In this document: in pieces, positions 44,501-56,521 of the stretch
Position numbering within the stretch: the stretch's first letter is position 1
How the letters are laid out: the number at the start of each line of letters is the position of its first letter
NCBI GenBank assembly: GCA_024529925.1
Contig: JAFEUB010000908.1
Coordinates: 1,674,001-1,738,000, forward strand
Length of the DNA stretch: 64,000 nucleotides
Reading direction: 5' to 3'
DNA from: Ophthalmolycus amberensis
Lineage: Eukaryota > Chordata > Actinopteri > Perciformes > Zoarcidae
Made by a program: the position numbers and the translations under genes
The notes under the pieces: generated by a model
The model's input: the letters and a program-made list of their open reading frames with translations, nothing else
Told to the model about the DNA's origin: nothing
The model's database searches: none

Positions 44501-47500
44501 TGTGTGCCGCGCCAAACCAGACAACACGGCGGTTGGATAAAGAGCTGTACCATTTCAATTATCATTCCCAAGTGGAACATTGACAAGGGACCTTATCCTA
44601 TCCAGTGGCATTTGTTTCAGTAGCTGTTCCTACAGTGTAAACGAGCGGAGGCAGTAAAGCAGCCACCTGTTGTTACCTGATAGTGTCTGGACAAGCCCAG
44701 ATGCTGTTTTACTGGGACATAAAGGAGCTGTGAGTGGACCTAAATAGCTAACTAAGCACTTTATGTGGGTGCATGTTCTCCGGAAGCAGGGCTGAAGCAC
44801 AAGCGTAACTTCAATTCAACATAGTGTTGCGTGAAGCGAAAAATAAGGATAGTGTGCAAAACGGCAGTAACAGACCAAATCAAACGACAAAGAGAAAAGA
44901 TGAGAGATGTGTCGTGTATATATCTACAGAGAAAACTTTTCAAACGGTTAAAAGGTTGTACAATCTTTGTACATGTGTTTGTGCCTCAGGCAGTGAAAAT
45001 ACCTGAACGGGGGAGGAGATGGAGGGAAAGATGGAGTCATTTCTTTCTTCCGTTTGTGTTTCCGGTGTATGGAGCAGTGTCAACCTCTCCTGAGGCAGTG
45101 TGAGTACGCGCACGTGTGTGTGTGTGTGTGTGTGCGTGCGTGCGTGCATCCTAGACAAGACATAATTACCTTGTCATCTTTGTCAAAATCCTCATCCTCG
45201 TCCTCCAGCAGGTCCTCCACTGCTTGCTGACAGTTGCAACAGAGGAAAGAGAAAAAGAAGAAAGAGAAATATGAACGTTTATGCAACAGCTATAGAACAA
45301 ATACACATCAGATAGCACAGGGTTAACATCATTAGAACAGCCGAAGAGGCACACTAAAGCTGATTGGTTATGCTGTCTGGCAAGAGGTTGTTAATGAGTG
45401 TGGAAAGCATGCAGACGGCACAACTACTGGATTGGTGTGTGCTATTATGTCACGAGCTTCAGAAATGTTCAGAATGTAATTTTAGAAACATTCTGTTGTT
45501 CAAATGTGTCGACACTTCTGTAAATGCAAGCAAATGCTCTGGCTTTGAATTCCAACGGGCTGAGGATTAAAGTCTATTCATCCACTCAAATTGCACTGCA
45601 CAAAAGCATTCAGATCCTTTTCCATTCAGCGGGACGAGACCAAGAACTCTTCTTCTGTTTCGGCTTGGTCCCGTCCGACCTCTTCAACCTCTGCACTCGT
45701 CTCTCACCTCTGCCGCCAGCCGCCCGAACACGAAACATTCACATCTATCTATCGTTTCTCATCCTCTCACAGAACGACGCTCCATGAGGGAAGAAAGCCT
45801 GCAGCACACAGAGCAAGTCACAAAGAACAGCAACTACGTGCTTCAGTGGTCCACGACCGATGAAACCGGAGCTGGTGTAGCTCTGAAGCCCCCCAAATAC
45901 CATGATACACACAGCACATACAGATACATTGACTATACAACATAACAATGGTGCATGCAAGTGGTACCTTTTCCTATTCAATAATGTAATTTTTACATAA
46001 ACATTAAGAGACATTGAAATGTAGTAGGAAATTGGCTTTACATTACAGCCGAGACCTCTATCGGTATGTGAAAAGCAAGCCAGTGAACACATGTCTTGGC
46101 ATATATGGAAAGCCCTGAACCAACAAGAGCAGCTTGGGCCTCTGTGTTTAGTGATACTATGACCGAGTATTGTATGCAACAGTACTTAAATTGTTTGGGC
46201 GTCTTTGTGAGCATGCACAACTTCACGTGTCTAGACGTGATGCCAACGAGGCAAAACCCACAGATCACTGCAGTATCTCTCATCCACCCTCTTTCTGTCA
46301 ATCACAGATCAAAGCCGCAAGGTCACATTGTTTGCTCCGAATTTAAATAAACAAACACGCATATTATAAGCCCTACAGCCGTCAACCTCAGTATTCATCT
46401 CATTGTTGTGCTGCGTTACCGACCCCAACCCCCCCCCCCCAAGAACGTTGCCCAGCCTCGACATCACCACAACCCCCCAACCACCTCCAGAACAGCACAA
46501 ACTGGTTTGAAGAAATCCAAAAATCATTACTTGACAACACAATAGCTTTTGTCCTTTTTGTTTTTCCCCGGAATAAGGGGGGGAACTATGTGGCGGCTGA
46601 CATAAGCCTCTTATGTAAATGCAGCTTCCCACACAAACAAAGAGGAGTTCAGAACAGCAGAGTTGAGAGGGTAGAGTCAATAGTGAGTGTGTGAGTGTGT
46701 GCGTTCTATCAGTAGTTTAGAGTCTGGAGTGCAAAGTGTTGTGCGTCAATGTATGCGCGGCACCCCGCATTTTAACTGTACAGCAACCGGTCATTCACAG
46801 TTCCCTGAGAATCCACCAGTGTCGAACACAAATAAGCTTGAGTGTTGACAGCTCAACATCTCTGTATTGACACGGAATACGTTCACAACTACAGTATACT
46901 AAACCCAGAGGGGCTTCTTTCACTCAGCCGAGTCAAAAGACGTGACGCTGTAAAATGAAAGCCTTCTGGCAACTCTAAACAAATGAACTATAACTGTTTA
47001 TAAAGTCATCATGGTTCCTCCCAAATCCTTTCACCCGTGCCAAAATACAAACATAATGGATTCCTCCACACAGAGGCTTTACCAGGGCACGCCTGGCACA
47101 CGCTCCAAACTTTAAACAAAGGGAATGAGCATGAGCTAGCTGGAGAAGCATGACCTAGAGAGACAGAGAGAATGATAGAGTCGTTTGTCTCCCTCTGCTC
47201 TCTCTCTCTCTCCTCTACCGCCTCTGGTTACAGAGAGAAGTCATGTTTCCTGCAATGAGACACGGTGTAAAATTAATAAATAAAACGACATGGAACATGT
47301 CATCTGCCCTGAAGATTGCCACGGCTAAATGTGTGCACTGAAGCTACTGTCTCAGTAAGGGAGGATATAAATTACCTCAGAGCAGCCGATGAATTCCAAA
47401 CATCTTTCTTGCTCTCCCTCTACCTCTCTCTCTATTTGTCTCGCTCTTTCGCTCTTTCTAAGACCTGTTTGGTGTATGATATCATTTGTCTGCTTATCCC

Positions 47501-49022
47501 TCCATTATCATGTTGTTTGAATTACTATCATTACAGCACGGCGGCATCAAAGCCTTGCTGTCGACAGGATCGCGTAGAGCTCACGTTGCCTGCAGAGCTG
47601 CTCCAGTCAATTCAATATCTACTGAGGTGGGGGATTAACATATTCAGACCTATTCAAATGACAGAGGGATGATGCAGGCTACTCTTACAGATTACACTGT
47701 GCCCCATAAATACATACAAAGATGGTGATAATATAAAATACACACAAAGAATATAACAGAGTGCAATGACATTGAGAGTTCAAATGGCTATGAAAGTATG
47801 AATACATCGGTTTGGCCTTGGTGGTTTATACCTAAAAATCTGATTTGCAAAAATTAAGCAGAAATTGCTTTGGTTCAGATGCTAAGCTCTGCTACATCAC
47901 TCCAATTTACCTCCAACTGTACTTCCAATCAAGGCAAAGATATCGTCTGTAAGGAATGAACTGCTGTCCATTAAAATTAACTGGAAAAAGGATTGTGCAT
48001 TATATGTTTTTGCTCTGACAAGAATGCCATTTACTCTGTGTGTAGAGGTTTTGACTGTCAGTGACTTAATTTTGAATGACATACCAGTCCAAACAACATC
48101 AGAGGTGGTGTAGTATCCTCTTGTTTTGATGTATTCTTCAGAGTATCCTTGTATGGCTATTGTTCTACTCCATTTGGTGATTTGACAGCTTCAAAGCTGG
48201 AACTGTTACTGTTTTGCATCGTCATGTTCGCACTAATTGACATGCAGCCTTACTGTTGCTCTGCTCCAGATGAAGTGCATGCGGCTAGCTAAATCTAAAC
48301 TCTGACTTTGATGTAGGAGGATTAGAAGTGTGGTTGTAGCTTATCCAGGTAATACGACGTGAATAGAGACAAAACAAGTGTTAAACTGAGGCTACAGGAA
48401 AGGATAAACCTTGTTTAGAATGGAAAATATATTCCAAGCTTCAAGTACAAATATTAAAAAAATGCAAACGAGCTAATCAACTAGATATACTTATCCATAG
48501 GTGTATGACTACACTGTAAGATACTTGGAGGGTTTAAACCTAACTTGACATGTCGGGAACAAAAAAAATCTCTACTTTACAAAGATAGATGCTACTTTCA
48601 TGGAAGTTAAAGAGACATAACCTGTCTGGATCAATGGAACATGTGTACGCACACAGACACTCCCACCCCACAGTGGGAAAGTAAAAATCTACTGCCTGAA
48701 GTAGTACACATCATTTTCACCCCTGAAATGCCTCTAAACTCGACCCTCTCTCTCTCTCTCTCCCTGGCTAGGCTGAGTTCCACCATCTCCCCTCCTAACC
48801 TTCCCAATGACAGCCGCAGTGGGAATTGACGCCGAGGCAGACATCTCAGCGAACATGAAGATATATTTTCTCCTCCTTTTTTCTCCCATTCCTCTATCCC
48901 TTCCTCCTTCCACCCTCCTGCTGCTCTTCCTCTTTGATACATGAGGGGGTTTTAACCTCTCCAGCTGCTGAGGTTTGGCCGACTGGGGGATCTCAAGGCC
49001 CTACTTGGTATGCACTGTCCAT

Positions 49023-49062
<40 letters not shown>

Positions 49063-52000
49063 ATATTGCCTACACCACAGTTTCTGCAGACTGGGGGAGG
49101 GCTGTGCGTCTGATAAGGGCTGCTGGCTGGGTCTGGCTGACCCACGCGGGCCCTTCACAAGCTGTCAGAGCCGTGGCCCTCAGAGGGGGGCCCTTCCATC
49201 TGCACTGCCCCAGCCAGAGCTCACCCAGCAGGGGGCCAGAGAGGGGTGAGGCCGGGGTGCTACCGGAGCTGGAGGCTGGGGGTGGGCGTGAGAAGGCTGG
49301 CTCCATATTCATGAAAGCAACACCAAATCTGTGAGCGTTGGAGAAGATTGAGTTTCGGGATAGTAACGTAAGCATGGCTAACACAATGCATGTGTCTCAT
49401 TGCTTATTTGCTGACAAATCCTCAAGTGTGTTTCGTCAGGCATTCAGCAGCTATCAAGAGGAAAGCACAATTTTACATGATCCACAAGCGTTGTTGAGAT
49501 AGTGAGTAAATACAGTGATAAGATGTTTGTCCTTCTCAGCCGGATGATGCCGTCTTGTCTTATTGTTTCGTATACTCACTTGTGGAAAAGAGGGCTAGAG
49601 CTGGTACATACTTGATGTGCAATCTATTCCACACAAACATACTCACATCTGTAGGCTTAAGCTCAAGGTTTAAACTGAAAAACTCCCAAACAGCTACAGC
49701 GGGTGTACTGTATACACAAAAACAACAACAACGAGCACTGAGGCAGACACCCTGAGCTGCTGACGTTGTTAGCAAAGACCACAGACAGTTACAAAGGTTC
49801 AGTGTGATGAAGGGAGTTAGACAAATGGAGGGAAAGGAAGCGAAAGAGCGACAACATGATGAAAAGGGAGGCTGGGAGGATTCTGCAGTGGCATTCCTGA
49901 TGCTCCCGATGCTCCCGTCCCGCTTCAAACTATGCCCGTCGCCTGTCTTTCTGCCTGCCAGCCTGCCATCCTATCTGCCAGTTTAGCAGAGACAGAGAGG
50001 CAGCAAGAGGAGCAGAGACGAGTGCGGTGATGCCGGGGCGGCACGGGGGAAATCAGTGGGGCACAGGCGCTCCCAGTTAAAAGTGACATGACCTTTTGAT
50101 TTTGTCACCTGTCACCAACTGCCATGTCTGACTCCGCACTGAGGAGTGCCTGCCATCCACCGCTGTTTTCCTCTGCCTCCGTCTCTCTGTCGCTCCGTCT
50201 CTCTGAATGCCTCTCTGTCTTTTTCTGTCTCCTGCTCCCACTCCATCTCCTCTTCTTACCAGAGTTGTGGTTTTTTAGGGAAAAAGTGGAGGTGTTACTT
50301 TTTGGAGGAGTTGCGGTATAATAGGCAGCGTTTCCTCTTTTCCTTCCAGCTTTCCTAATATCTACTCCTCTCTACCTGTGTTGTGTGTGGCTCTTAATGA
50401 GGGCAGATGTCAAGGCACAGAATGTTTTTAATATGCAAAATCAGGGCGAAAATAGAATAGATAAAAATGGCAATGAAGTCTTGTTCTAGAAATGATACCA
50501 TGTGACAATAAAATCAGACATTGTTACCGTCTTGGAAATAAACCAGATTCATTTTTCTTTTTTTTTAATGAACAATATACTGCAGACACACTGAGTGCTT
50601 CAGTCAGGAAGGTAAATATAAAACTACATCAAGTAGAACTACTTGGATTCGAACAAATACAAAATAATATTTGTAGAAAACTTAGTCAATTATTTTCCTC
50701 TAAATAAAGTTCTATTGGCGAGATTAATCTGCTTGTTTTTCTGGAAATGCTACCGGGATGTAGAGCAGGTTGAAAGTTGTCCGCTCGATCTCGCACATGG
50801 AGCCATGTCTGCAAGTGTGAAGTATCTTCAGGCCATTAAGGTCTTCTCTTCTGTAATGGGTTGGTGAATCCATATAATGGTCTGAAGCATGGGATAAAGA
50901 TGATGGTCCTCCAGTGTGACAAGGCCTAATTGCCCATCAACCCGCGGTAGAGAGAGACATCACCATGTTCCGTATGTGCTCTCTACTGCAGCCAACACCT
51001 TCATAACATCTGCTGAGGACCTTTCTGGGCCAACAGAACACCGAGGGAGGATTCCTATTGGGATGCGTCTCTGCTCCTTAATTTCAGCGCGCATCATATA
51101 CACTCATGCAAGCAGGCGCACACGCATGAAAAACGACACATTCATCCACACACACCTTGCAGCTCTTTTTTTTCTTCCTGCAGAGCTGCCTGTCCTCTGG
51201 CTGACCGAGCCCAGCCTACTGGCAGCGTCCTTTGCAACAGGCTTGGGATGGATCGAAGCCGCAAAATGTTCCAGGTTTCAAAACAAGACAGAGATGGAGG
51301 GGGGGGGGGGGGGGGGGGTCATGTCATTAAAGTGCTCCTCCGCCTCCCAACAAGAGGGGACTCAGTACAAATGCAGAAAGATGGAAAGGACCTTCCTGCA
51401 TGGTACATTAGATTTGGATGCCAGAGCATTATCATACTCCACATATATTCAAAAGCATAGAAGGTTCCTCTCCTTTGTTTGTTTGCTTCAGTGAGCATGT
51501 TACAGCATGAGACACAGGTCAGCCAACAGCGTTGAAGAGTCAGTGGTCACAGGTCAGAGTGCTACATGATGTGAGAGGAGGTCGGTGACCTTGCTGGTGC
51601 ATCGCCTCCTTTAAATCGCTGTTCTGAGGATGCTCCGACTGCTTAGCAGGTACTGGTCAAGGTTGGGGCGAGGGTAAGGAGCGCTGATCCAAGATCTGTT
51701 TGCAAAGCAGCATGTAACCACAGAGCACTCAGTGACCCCGAGTGGTGAATATTACAGCGCGTAGAGAACACCGTTTGTGTATTTGCTGTCCATAGCCCCG
51801 TCGGCTATGGACTGTGGTTGCGGTGTAAAAATCAGAGAAGGGTCCTCACATTGAACCCATCAGATGAAGCAAGGCCCCTCAGTTCATTAGGAAGTCTGTA
51901 CTCAAGCGTATACTGTTTTTGCTGCACCCCCCCCCCCCCCAGCCTTCTCTCTCTCTCTCACCCTTCAGAGTGAGTTCAGCAGAGATTCCTTTGGCATTAC

Positions 52001-55000
52001 CCTCACCCCAGACTGCTGGAAAACCGCAGCGCTCCGGATGCTGACCCTTGCTCGTCTCAGCACAATGCTTTAATTTGGTCTGTTTAAAGTAATTAGAAAG
52101 CCTTTTTCCCTTGTTTTCTTTTCTATTCTTCTCTGTTCTCTGCCAAGAGCGAGAGGGAAACAGTGAGTCGTCCATGACTTCAGCTTGATAAAGACTCGGA
52201 AGAGAAATACAGGGGACCGGGAGAGGAAGCGAAGAACGCAGATACTTCATGCACTCTCTGTACCCACTTCCCCCCCCTGCACTGACGCAGATTGGGAATC
52301 TCTGAAAACAAACAGGGACAGGACTCGGGGGATACTTGCATCTGAGTGTGTGTGTGTGTGTGTGTAGCATTTTCAAACAAATGTCTTAAAATAATGAATG
52401 CTTACACCAATCGCAGGTTACTTTACACGTGTTCAAATTTGACTTAAGATAGTAATATCACAACTGAGAGAGGCAGAAAGATAATACCGGAGCAAGGAGA
52501 GAGGGTTCATCGCATTCACCAATCCTGAGGCAGTGAGACTGCAACGGCAAGACGATGACAGTCAGAGAATATTCTTTGTGTCGCCCGTGCTGCTCTGTAC
52601 TGTTCAGCACAACTGTCACAGCGGCAAGAAAAGGAGCATCAATGGTGCTGATCTTTGACAATTAATCCCACTTTCATCGGCTATATTACTCCAAAGATTA
52701 TCTGCACACACTCATGTATATGCAAGCATACACACAGTAGATGGCCATACATGCACACGTTTTTCACACAGACACAGAACTTTTATCTCTATGTGCACAC
52801 AGTGCATTTTCCCACACACACACACACACCTGGAGTGACACACAGATGCAGCTGCGTTTCTACACTTTGGTTGTGCCTGAATCATAACCTTGGAATAAAA
52901 GTAAACATGTCATCCTACAACAGGCAGCAGAACACCACCATAATGACACAAAATACTCAGTATTGATGCATCGTGCACACAGCTGCACATTCACTTATAC
53001 TACATACACTGCTATCCGGTTCTCTTGCACTGCGTATTTCCCTCCGACTATCTCACCACCAGCCCGAACAAACTTCTCTACATACTCTCTACTAGCAGCT
53101 CTGACCCTCCACTCCACACATAGCAAGGCTGTCCAACTGTAAGAAGTACACAACACACTCACTTGCGGATTGTGCTTATATAAGAAACATAAGAGACATT
53201 TAACTGAAAGAAGGTCAGATATGAAACTTTGCAGGAGTGCTCTTAAATATGCTAAAACATAAGCCTGGCCTTGGTGTTCTATTCAGCCCAATGGCCCGAG
53301 CAGATCATTCCTTTGAATTCAACCAAACATCCTCAAACCGCACGATGAAGACGAGGATGTTAAAGCAACCTTCAGAGGAAAAAATGCCCTTCAGCTCGGA
53401 AGTGTGGAGAAGTACATGTCAATCAAAAGTACAGTGGTGTGATGCTACTAAGACAGTATTAGACATTAAAGATCCTATGTCAGCACAGTAATCACCGTCC
53501 ATATTTTCTCCCGTCTCTGAGCACAGGGCAACTTCGTAGAGCTGAGCCGAACAGCATTGCTGTTTTAAAAAGGCCCTTATACGAGTATCAACACTATCAA
53601 CATGTCTTAATGTTCCAACCAATTCCTGAGGTACTTGAGACACAATAGCCCCTTTCAAGGGAGGAGAAAAAAAGCAATTCTGGATGAAGTGGGAGTAACA
53701 TGTATACTCATATGTGAAGTGAGTGGCACATTACAAGAATATGTAACCTTTGTTGCCTCATTTTAATTAGGAAGTGCATGGGAAAAGAATATCATTAGGT
53801 CTGGATAAATACAAGCAGCAGGTGGGGGGACAAATCACCATGCTGGGTTTTGTCTTAAGACGTGCGATTTATTTTTGTCAAGCAATGTCGCCATCTACAG
53901 GTGAAGAACGATAACTCATGTCTGTGTCATTCACAAGTTTGGAAAAGGATATATTTTGTCTAAAAACCTACTTGCAATAGAAATCCTTAAATTTGTCACT
54001 TAACTGACTATATCCAGTTCAAATACTGTAAATTCAAGTATGTACCACAAACTACGGTATAATGACCAGGTTATCATCAAGTAAGAGGCGGCTCGTTTCG
54101 GTCTCATAAGGTTGTATTTTGCTTATTTTATTGTCAACTTAAACTCTAAAATTAACAAATATGGAAATAGAGGCTTATGAATAGAGAAGCTTAACTCTGG
54201 AGACTTAGCGAATAAATCTGGGTTGTAAGTTATGTGCAGTTCACATCTAATTCCATTTTTATGTGTAATATTACAATGACAGAGCAATGAGATTTAGTTC
54301 ATCATAATGACTGAATATCTCTTCCAAATCCAATCTAACCCAAAGAATCCTTATGAAGAGATAAATATACACATATAGTGTGGAAGATACTGCAAGAATA
54401 TCTGAGGTCTGGTGTTAACTGGGTATTTCCAACTGAGTCTTGGAAAAAGGAACTTATTAAAATTAATCACTTCATTGTTCACACTCACTCCATAGTCCAG
54501 CTCTCTCTCGCTCGTTTTCACTCTACTCTCCAAATGTGCCTGGCCATGATTAAAACATGTCTGTTTCTCCATGACATTGCTTTGACATCATTTAATTGGT
54601 ATAAGAGATACAAAATAAATGAATTAAATAAATATACTACCTGGTAAGTGGCGTAACGTAGCTCAAGGTGACAGCCTATTATTTCTCCCTTTTCCTCAAA
54701 GGCAAAGTGAGAAATGCGAGATTGTACCGAGAATGCAGCTGCTCAAGGGGTAGATGGAGCTTTTCACCGTAGATTTTATTACATTAAATTCTAATTTTGC
54801 CCAAAGTTTGTGCAATCAAAAGATACATTTAAAATGTATATTATGCTCATCTTGATGCTTTCTCACTCACCTGTGTACTGATCATAATCACCTGTCACAT
54901 CTTTAACAGCACACACATGTATCAGGTCTCGCACCAAAGGAATGAAATGCATGGAAATGTGATTAATGTTGTAAATAAAAAGAGCGTAATGGCTCTATAT

Positions 55001-56489
55001 AAACAATGGTGTCCGAGTTTTAAACCAGGCATTGTGTGTGAAAAGCGGCATTTACAGTGAAATGAAAGAAAGGCGGAGGGATATCAAGAAGCCGTCGGGT
55101 TGCTCACCACATCTTGCCTGGTATCCTTCCCCGATGCAATGAGGATGTAGTTCCAGACCAAAGGCAGAAGCAAAGCCAGGGGAATCATGTAGAGTTCAAA
55201 GTTCCAAACAACGATGACAAAAAGCTGAAGAGAGAAAAAGACAAAACCATCAGCAAAAGAAAAGTGAGAACAAAAAAGTGAGAACAGCGTGGGCTACGGA
55301 TGTAATACATTCAAGACCCCATATTGACCCCCATGAGGCAAACGCCTGAGAACGTACGCCGACCATATGTGCGATTGGAAACGACGCATTCAAGCGCATT
55401 CATATGCAGAATCATAGCCACCATGGGACAAGGCGTAAAAATAAGACTGGGCTTCAACAAAAGGTACATGCCTGGTGTCGGTAAGCCTAGGTTCACCGCC
55501 CTGACCCTCAAAGCATTCTGGGCCTCCAGCTGAGGAGGATGATGAGGATGATGAGTACGAGCCGTCAGAGCCTCTTTCCTCCATGCCAATCATCCCAGAG
55601 GCTGAGGTCATGTACCGTTTTTCAGCCGCAGCACGTCAAAGCTGACCCTTCCACACTCAATCCCAAACTGCAGTATCTGACCTCACACACCCCACACCCC
55701 CAGTCCCTAACCCTGTCACTCCAAGCCCCAATACCCTCTCCTCTACCCCAAAAGACTCCTATGCCCCATCTCTAACCTTCTCTGCACCCATCTGCCAAAT
55801 CCACAACCTCTACACCTCCCCTCTCATCACCAAACAAGAAAAGTACCATCGGAAAATTAACCTTTCCTAAAACCTTGCATTTTGGTTTTGGCAGCGCTCC
55901 TTAACCTCTGACAACAGATTATTGCTGCTTGGGACCAGATATATGTGGGAAAGTGAAATTGCTAATGATGGAAGATTGATATTTTATGACGGCATTGTGT
56001 TAATTGTGAGAGATGTTGAGAGAATTGTGTCAGTTTCAGGAAGTTAAGCTGGAAGAAATAGATTTTATTCCCACAAAATAACCTATCAGAGAGAAAAATG
56101 GAACAAAAAACATTTTATTTTCCAATAATTTAATTTACAAGTGTACAGAGATGTTTCGTGATTGATAAGACTCCAGCAGCAATTATAACAAATGCTGAGA
56201 AATGCAAACCATGCCGAATACCTTTCTAGCAAAACATCTTTATCACATTCAAGTACCAGGAATCCATTACTTTAAATATGAGCAAAGAAGATTTAAATTA
56301 CTCTCTGTATGAAAATGGATCCATGTAACAGTCACTTCTGATGGGACACTTTTAAGAGAGGTGAAATTGAAAGTACTTCTGATATACAGCTGATTTATTG
56401 GTCTGTGTACCAATTATGATCTATCCTGTTTTGCTCAACAAGCAAAAGAAAACTTGTTAACAATCAAATTGTTTTATTTCTCTGTGTGT

Positions 56490-56521
<32 letters not shown>

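Larger units (their letters stand above)
31115..45169 (-). other. mctp1: mctp1 intron, 14.1 kb
   Basis: The longest intron in the window. It holds homopolymers G21 (31664-31684), G29 (39054-39082), C18 (41770-41787) and G18 (43426-43443), (GTCT)18 at 37695-37766, (CA)17 at 33215-33249, a CT/CTCG tract at 41704-41768 and a 21-bp tandem duplication at 43322-43363. Complex repeat-free stretches include 35590-35800, 40150-40520 and 43600-43830. No gene is supported. Confidence 0.8.
45227..55107 (-). other. mctp1: mctp1 intron, 9.9 kb
   Basis: It holds (TG)18 at 49025-49061, G20 at 51299-51318, a C14 run near 51929 and a 25-nt perfect hairpin at 51788-51812. AT-rich, complex sequence fills 47700-48620 and 53200-55060. 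No gene is supported. Confidence 0.8.
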
